DNA from: Xanthostigma xanthostigma | Lineage: Eukaryota > Arthropoda > Insecta > Raphidioptera > Raphidiidae | Reading direction: 5' to 3' | Assembly (NCBI GenBank): GCA_963575645.1 | Contig: OY754465.1 | Location: 28,035,501-28,099,500, forward strand | Length of the DNA stretch: 64,000 nucleotides | In this document: in pieces, positions 57,323-64,000 of the stretch | Layout of the letters: each line of letters starts with the position of its first letter | Numbering within the stretch: the stretch's first letter is position 1 | Program-made: the position numbers and the translations under genes | The notes under the pieces: generated by a model | What the model was told of the DNA's origin: nothing | The model's database searches: none | Seen by the model: only the letters and a program-made list of their open reading frames with translations

Positions 57323-57470
57323 TGCGGGAGAACCGCAAGTTTTTCAAATATTTCAAGCGGGAGAACCGCAAGTCTTTCAAATATTGCAAGCGGGAGAACC
57401 GCAAAGTTTTTCAAATGCTACAAGCGGGAGCACCGCAAGTTTTCCAAACGTCATAAGTGGGAGAACCACT
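57323..57470 (+). repeat. 34-bp tandem units in the Gypsy-2 3' region
   Basis: Five units, starting at 57323, 57357, 57390, 57424 and 57457, each GCGGGAGAACCGCAAG followed by a T-rich stretch. GCGG-GAGAA-CCGC is a perfect short hairpin that recurs in the units; in the last unit both sides change together (GTGGGAGAACCAC). Confidence 0.85.
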
Positions 57471-57775
57471 TAACTTTGTCTTTACACAAACAGGAGCACT
57501 GTTGAATCTTAAATCATTCTAGTATTGCGCTACATTGCAGGCCTACTGTAGTGTACGTTGTGGTAGTCCCACGAGTCAGCAAAAAGAAAAAAAAACATAT
57601 ACTCTGATTATGTTTTAAAGAAACAAACACAAATGCACACTTGCTTTGATTAGTGAGTTCACAGCAATAAAGATGTAACATAAACATTGACTAATATGAT
57701 TGCGCTGCAAGAACAGTGCTTTCTCGAAATTGTTTCAGTTTCAACGGTGCGAGGCCGCCCCCAATAGGATGGCCG

Positions 57776-58014
57776 TGTTAGCATCTTATCAAAGTTGCGC
57801 GCGCAGCGGAGTCAAAAGAAATCCCGAGCCTCCACGAAGTCAAGCGAGCTGCCTGCGACGACGAATTGCGCACGCACAAGAAAACCCAGCAGTTTTTAGA
57901 AGTTGATAAGAAAGCAAAGACGCGAACAAACTTTTGTAAAAATTTATACTCTAATAAATAAGTTAAAAGAATTTCAACATTTGTTTTTATTTGAATAAAT
58001 AATAACTGTTATCA
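57776..58014 (+). repeat. 3' LTR of Gypsy-2
   Basis: 239 bp, 99% identical to the 5' LTR, followed by the TAAA target duplication and the resumed LINE 2 reading frame. I see no clear polypurine tract before it. Confidence 0.93.
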
Positions 58015-58978
58015 TAAATAAAGTAAAATCATCAAAAAAAGACATTAATGTTGGAGTTCCTCAAGGTAGCAATTTAGGACCATTACTCTTCTTATGTTAT
58101 GTTAACGATTTGCCGGATTACGTAACAACTGGCACTGTAATCATGTATGCGGATGATATAGCCGTGTTGATAGCGGCACATTCTTTTAATGAAGCAGCAA
58201 TTAAAGTTAATAACGTTACTGAACAAATAACTAAATACTGTCACACAAACCAAATCATCATAAATTTAGAAAAAACTAGCTGTGTGCAGTTCAGGATCAG
58301 AGGTCCCGTGACTGTTGGTGGTTTGTTTTCTATGAATCAAAATGCTGACATACAATTAAAAGATTCGGTAAAATTTTTAGGATTGCACATAGATGATACA
58401 TTAAAATGGATACCACAAATTAATAACATCTGTAAAAAATTAAATTTATTTAGTTAATCAAATGAAATTAGTGTTTAACAGAGAAACTTTACTAACTTTT
58501 TATCACGCATTTGTAGTAAATACTATCAAATATGTCATCCTAGTGTGGGGGTATGTCGGTAGATAGACACCGAGTTTTTGTATTACAAAAAAAGATATTA
58601 AGGGTAATATTCAATATAAAATTCAGAGATTCATGTCGAAATTTATTCAAAGAAAACAAACTACTAACTTTATACGGGATTTTTGCTCTTGAGCTGCTCA
58701 CAGTTATGCACGCAAAAATGTTTTTATCTGAAAATCAAACAAAAAATTATAACACCCGCAATAGCAAAATTGTGTTAAAACATAATACAACCTTTTTTGA
58801 AAAAAGTCCCTTATACTTAGGTTACAAAATGTATTATAAATTACCTGATGCAATCAAAAATTTAAAAAAAACTGAACAGTTTAATCATAAATTGAAGCAA
58901 TATCTTTGCAATACGGTGCCTTATGATTTGAAGGATCTTTTTTAATTTTTTTATGTACTGACGTTTGTATCCACATTA
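58015..58978 (+). pseudogene. LINE 2 ORF2, right part (RT palm and C-terminal tail)
   Basis: The translation resumes after the Gypsy insertion with KSSKKDINVGVPQGSNLGPL and the catalytic MYADDIAVLIAAH, then VKFLGLHIDDTLKWIPQI. After a frame break near 58455 the tail VFVLQKKILRVIFNIKFRDS and KSPLYLGYKMYYKLPDAIKN ends at 58945. Same architecture as the LINEs at 13117 and 45605. Confidence 0.85.
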
Positions 58979-59016
58979 GTGGCATCGCAATAAATGATTA
59001 TTATTATTATTATTAT

Positions 59017-62000
59017 TAAAGTAAAATTTATTCAACGTTGTCGAAATTCGGCAATCAACTTAGAAACACCGATGAAATGTGAAACTCGAGACAGAATCGA
59101 GAATTTCGTAGTAATTTGAAGTTATTTGACATTAATCATTTGTAGGCAACGGCTGTAAATTGAGTTACAGTCGTTCGAAATGATAAATAACCCAATATAG
59201 TTTCCATCGGTGTTTTATCATTTTTCTTCGTTTTTGAGCGGGCGGGTGTTAAGAGCAAGTTTTCGAATAACCCAGATTAAAGTAAAATTTATTCAACGTT
59301 GTCGAAATTCGGCAATCAATTTAGAAACACCGATGAAGTGTGAAACTCGAGACAGAATCGAGAATTTCGTAGTAATTTGAAGTTATTTGACATTAATCAT
59401 TTGTAGACAACGGCTGTAAATTGAGTTACAGTCGTTCGAAATGATAAATAACACAATATAGTTTCCATCGGTGTTTTATCATTTTTTTCGTTTTTGAGCG
59501 GGCGGGTGTTAAGAGCAAGTTTTCGAATAACCCAGATTAAAGTAAAATTTATCCAACGTTGGCGAAATTCGGCATTCAACTTAGAAACGCCGATGAAGTG
59601 TGAAACTCGAGACAGAATCGAGAATTTCGTAGTAATTTGAAGTTATTTGACATTAATCATTTGTAGACAACGGCTGTAAATTGAGTTACAGTCGTTCGAA
59701 ATGATAAATAACCCAATATAGTTTCCATCGGTGTTTTATCATTTTTCTTCGTTTTTGAGCGGGCGGGTGTTAAGAGCAAGTTTTCGAATAACCCAGATTA
59801 AAGTAAAATTTATTCAACGTTGGCGAAATTCGGCAATCAATTTAGAAACGCCGATGAAGTGTGAAACTCGAGACAGAATCGAGAAATTAGTAGTAATTTT
59901 AAGTTATTTGACATTAATCATTTGTAGACAACGGTTGTAAATTGAGTTACAGTCGTTCGAAATGATAAATAACCCAATATAATTTCCATCGGTGTTTTAT
60001 AATTTTTCTTCGTTTTTGAGCGGGCGGGTGTTAAGAGCAAGTTTTCGAATAACCCAGATTAAAGTAAAATTTATCCAACGTTGGCGAAATTCGGCAATCA
60101 ACTTAGAAACGCCGATGAAGTGTAAACTGGAGACAGAATCGAGAATTTATTATTATTTTAAAGTTATTTGACATTAGTCATTTGTAGACAACGGCTGTAA
60201 ATTGAGTTACAGTCGTTTGAAATGATAAATAACCCAATATAGTTTATATTGATGTTTTATCATTTTTCTTCTTTTTTGAGCGGGCGGGTGTTAAGAGCAA
60301 GTTTTACGAATAACCCAGATTAAAGTAAAATTTATCCAACGTTGGCGGAATTCGGCAATCAATTTAGAAACACCGATGAAATGTGAAACTTGAGACAGAA
60401 TCGAGAATTTGGTAGAAATATGAAGTTATTTGACATTAATCATTTGTAGACAACGGCTGTAAACTGAGTTACAGTCGTTCGAAATGATAAATAACCCAAT
60501 ATAGTTTCCATCGGTGTTTTATGATTTTTCTTCGTTTTTGAGCGGGCGGGTGTTAAGAGCAAGTTTTCGAAAAACCCAGACTAAAATAAAATTTATCCAA
60601 CGTTAGCGGGATTCGGCAATCCACTTAGAAACGCCGATGAAATGTGAAACTCGAGACAGAATCGAGAATTTCGTAGTAATTTGAAGTTATTTGACATTAA
60701 TCATGTGTAGACAACGGCTGTAAATTGAGTTACAGTCGTTCGAAATGATAAATAACAAAATATAGTTTCCATCGGTGTTTTATCAATTTTCTTCGTTTTT
60801 GAGCGGGCGGTTGTTAAGAGCAAGTTTTCGAATAACCCAGATTAAAATAAAATTTCTCCAACGTTGTCGCAATTCGGCAATCAACTTAGAAACACCGATG
60901 AAGTGTGAAACTCGAGACAGAATCGAGAATTTCGTAGTAATTTGAAGTTATTTGACATTAATCATTTGTAGACAACGGCTGTAAATTGAGTTAAAGTCGT
61001 TCGAAATGATAAAAAACCCAATATAGTTTCCATCGGTGTTTTACATTTTTCTTCTTTTTTGAGCGGGCGGGTGTTAAGAGCAAGTTTCCGAATAACCGAG
61101 ATTAAAGTAAAATTTATTCAAAGTTGGCGGAATTCGGCAACCAATTTAGAAACGTCGATGAAGTGTGAAACTCGAGACAGAATCGAGAATTTATTATTAT
61201 TTTAAAGTTATTTGACATTAGTCATTTGTAGACAACGGCTGTAAATTGAGTTAGAGTCGTTTGAAAGGATAAATAACCCAATAAAGTTTCCATTGATGTT
61301 TTATCATTTTTTTTCTTTTTTGAGCGGGCGGGTGTTAAGAGCAAGTTTTCGAATGACCCAGATTAAAGTAAAATTTATCCAACGTTGGCGGAATTCGGCA
61401 ATAAATTTAGAAACACCGATGAAATGTGAAACTCGAGACAGAATCGAGAATTTCGTAGTAATTTGAAGTTATTTGACATTAATCATTTGTAGACAACGGC
61501 TGTAAATTGAGTTACAGTCGTTTGAAATGATAAATAACCCATATAGTTTCCATCGATGTTTTATCATTTTTCTTAATTTTTGAGCGGGCGGGTGTTAAAA
61601 GCAAGTTTTCGAATAACCGAGATTAAAGTAAAATTTATTCAACTTTGGCGGAATTCGGCAATCAATTTAGAAACACCGATGAAGTGTGAAACTCGAGACA
61701 GAATCGAGAATTTTGTAGTAATTTGAAGTTATTTGACATTAATTATTGTGGACAACGGCTGTAAACTGAGTTACAGTCGTTCGAAATGATAAATAATCCA
61801 ATATAGTTTCCATCGGTGTTTTATCATTATTCTTCGTTTTTGAGGGGGCCAGTGTTAAAAGCAAGTTTTCGAATAACCCAGATTAAAATAAAATTTAACC
61901 AACGTTGGCGCAATTCGGAAATCAACTTAGAAACATCGATGAAGTGTGAAACTCGAGACAGAATCGAGAATTTAGTAGTAATTTGAAGTTATTTGACATT

Positions 62001-64000
62001 AATCATTTGTAGACAACGGCTGTAAATTGAGTTACAGTCGTTCGAAATGATAAATAACCCAAAATAATTTTCATTTGTGTTTTATCATGATTTTTCCTAT
62101 TTGAGGGGTCGGGTGTTAAGAGCAAGTAATCGAATAACCCAGATTAAAGTTAAATGTATCCAACGTTGGCGGAATTCGGCAATCAATTTAGAAACATCGA
62201 TGAAGTCTGAAACTCGAGACAGAATCGAGAATTCAGTAGTAATTTGAAGTTATTTGACATTAATCATTTGTAGATAACGGCTGTAAACTGAGTTACAATC
62301 GTTCGAAATGATAAATAACCCAATTAAGTTTCCATCGGTGATTTATCATTTTTCTTCGTTTTTGAGCGGGCGGGTGTTAAGAGCAAGTTTTCGAATAACC
62401 CAGATTAAAGTAAAAATTATCCAACGTTGGCGAAATTCGGCAATCAACTTAAAAACGCCGATGAAGTGTGAAACTCGAGACAGAATCGAGAAGGTCGTAG
62501 TAATTTGAAGTTATTTGACATTAATCATTTGTAGACAACGGCTGTAAATTGAGTTACAGTCGTTCGAATTGATAAATAACCCAATATAGTTTCCATCGGT
62601 GTTTTATCATTTGTCTTCTATTTTGAGCGGGCGGGTGTTATGAGCAAGTTTTCGAATAACCCAGATTAAAATAAAATTTATCCAACGTTAGCGCAATTCG
62701 GCAATCAACTTAGAAACACCGATGAAGTGTGAAACTCAAGACAGAATCGAGAATTTCGTAGTGTTTTGAAGTTATTTGACATTAATAGTTAGTGGACAAT
62801 GGCTGTAAACTAAGTTAAAATCGTTCGAAATGATAAATAACCCAATATAGTTTTCATTGGTGTTTTTTCATTTTTCTTCGATTTTGAGCGGGCGGGTGTT
62901 AAGAGCAAGTTTTCGAATAACCCAGCTTAAAATAAAATTTATCCAGCGTTGGCGCAATTCGGCAATCAACTTAGAAACACCGATGAAGTGTGAAACTCGA
63001 GACAGAATCGAGAATTTCGTAGTTTTTTGAAGTTATTTGACATAAGTCATTTGTAGACAACGGCTGTAATTTGAGTAACAGTCGTTCGAAATGATAAATA
63101 ACCCAATATAGTGTTCATCGATTTTTATCATTTTTTTTAATTTTTGAGCGGGCGGGTGTTAAGAGCAAGTTTTCGAATAACCAAGATTAAAGTAAAATTT
63201 ATTCAACGTTGTCGAAATTCGGCAATCAACTTAGAAACACCGATGAAGTGTGAAACTCGAGACAGAATCGAGAATTTCGTAGTATTTTGAAGTTATTTGA
63301 CAATAATCATTTGTAGACAACGGCTGTAAACTGAGTTACAGTCGTTCGAAATGATAAATAACCCAATATAGTTTCCATCGGTGTTTTATCATTTTTCTTC
63401 GTTTTTGAGCGGGCGGGTGTTAAGAGCAAGTTTTCGAATAACCCAGATTAAAGTAGAATTTATCCAACGTTGGCGAAATTCGGCAATCAACTTAGAAACA
63501 CCGATGAAGTGTGAAACTCGAGACAGAATCGAGAATTTATTATTATTTTGAAGTTATTTGACATTAGTCATTTGTAGACAACGGCTGTCAAATGACTTAC
63601 AGTCGTTCGAAATGATAAATAACCCAATTAAGTTTCCATCGGTGTTTTATCATTTTTCTTCGGTTTTGAGCGGGCGGGTGTAAAGAGCAAATTTTCGAAA
63701 AACACAGATTAAAGTAAAATTTATCCAACGTTGGCGAAATTCGGCAATCAACTTAGAAACGCCGATGAAGTGTGAAACTCGAGACAGAATCGAGAATTTA
63801 TTATTATTTTGAAGTTATTTGACATTAGTCATTTGTAGACAACGGCTGTCAAATGACTTACAGTCGTTCGAAATGATAAATAACCCAATTAAGTTTCCAT
63901 CGGTGTTTTATCATTTTTCTTCGGTTTTGAGCGGGCGGGTGTAAAGAGCAAGTTTTCGAAAAACACAGATTAAAATAAAATTTATCCAACGTTGGCGCAA
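59017..64000 (+). repeat. 261-bp satellite, block 3 (continues past the window)
   Basis: About 19 monomers, period 260-261 bp measured from successive GAGCGGGCGG motifs (59236, 59496, 59757). Some units carry private variants. The last two (about 63430-63960) are almost identical and share CTGTCAAATGACTTACAG in place of the usual CTGTAAATTGAGTTACAG. Confidence 0.95.

Larger units (their letters stand above)
51590..58014 (+). mobile_element. Ty3/Gypsy LTR retrotransposon (Gypsy-2), young, nested in LINE 2
   Basis: A 6.4-kb element with 239-bp LTRs (TGTTAGC...TTATCA) that differ at 2 of 239 bases and a 4-bp target duplication TAAA. A primer-site-like TCAGAAGTGGGATT next to the 5' LTR resembles a tRNA-Leu complement. 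Gag and pol form one long frame. It is interrupted in the integrase region by a pogo-family element. About two or three breaks in all, counting that insertion. LTR identity says a recent arrival. Confidence 0.93.
49900..59016 (+). mobile_element. CR1-group LINE insertion 2 in the satellite (with nested Gypsy)
   Basis: LINE pieces 49900-51589 and 58015-59016 belong to one 5'-truncated element whose reading resumes exactly across the nested Gypsy (TSD TAAA). Its 5' junction lies in the endonuclease (GGVAIYVKNN). The 3' tail is (ATT)n. It is bounded by CCCAGATTA on the left and AAAGTAAAATT on the right, the same monomer position as insertion 1. Confidence 0.9.

Noticed and set aside
59017-64000. 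Hammerhead-ribozyme-like order in the satellite (CCGATGA, GAAAC, then a CTCGA..TCGAG stem)
   Set aside because: The core needs CUGANGA and a U-H at the cleavage site after the stem; here the second core base is C, the base after the stem is A, and there is no real stem II.

Overview
The window is eukaryotic nuclear DNA, AT-rich, and almost certainly from an insect or other arthropod. The grounds are the transposon families (Jockey and CR1-group LINEs, Ty3/Gypsy elements, pogo, hAT, PIF/Harbinger, a Helitron with the CGCCGGGTCAGCTAG end common in insects) and spliced transposon genes. I cannot name a species. I found no host protein-coding gene, tRNA, rRNA or CRISPR. Nearly all of the 64 kb is mobile DNA or tandem repeat, much of it nested, as in heterochromatin.

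Layout. 209-1869: a decayed pogo/Tigger element with matching ends. 2590-4230: an element carrying a 120-bp tandem array, ending in a Helitron-like 3' terminus. 5032-13099: an 8.1-kb Ty3/Gypsy element inside a TA microsatellite. 13117-16895: a CR1-group LINE on the minus strand. 16898-19685: a small MITE, a TA microsatellite, a candidate solo LTR and a foldback repeat. 19686-26022: an inverted second copy of the 120-bp-array element, split by a structurally intact PIF/Harbinger transposon (19913-24736) with a Myb/SANT gene and a DDE transposase gene. 26023-35640: a Gypsy remnant interrupted by a very young 7.6-kb LTR element with a whole gag but little pol. 36096-37252: a Helitron split by a hAT MITE. 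37730-43408: a minus-strand Jockey LINE broken up by a CR1-type fragment (itself carrying a MITE) and by a palindromic DNA element. 43409 to the right edge: about 34 monomers of a 261-bp satellite, split by two CR1-group LINE insertions. The second LINE contains a Gypsy element, which in turn contains a pogo-family element, so that nest is four layers deep counting the satellite.

The observations that most deserve follow-up are these. Two different LINEs entered the 261-bp satellite at the same base of the monomer, which suggests satellite targeting. The Harbinger element looks complete enough to be active. The 120-bp arrays carry a CRE palindrome, two YY1/Pho-like cores and a CCAAT motif in each unit. 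A young pol-poor LTR element has an unrecognised extra reading frame. A perfect 97-bp-arm palindrome lies next to perfect tandem copies.

All calls come from reading the sequence and supplied translations by eye. Family names rest on motifs, ends and target duplications; no database search was done.
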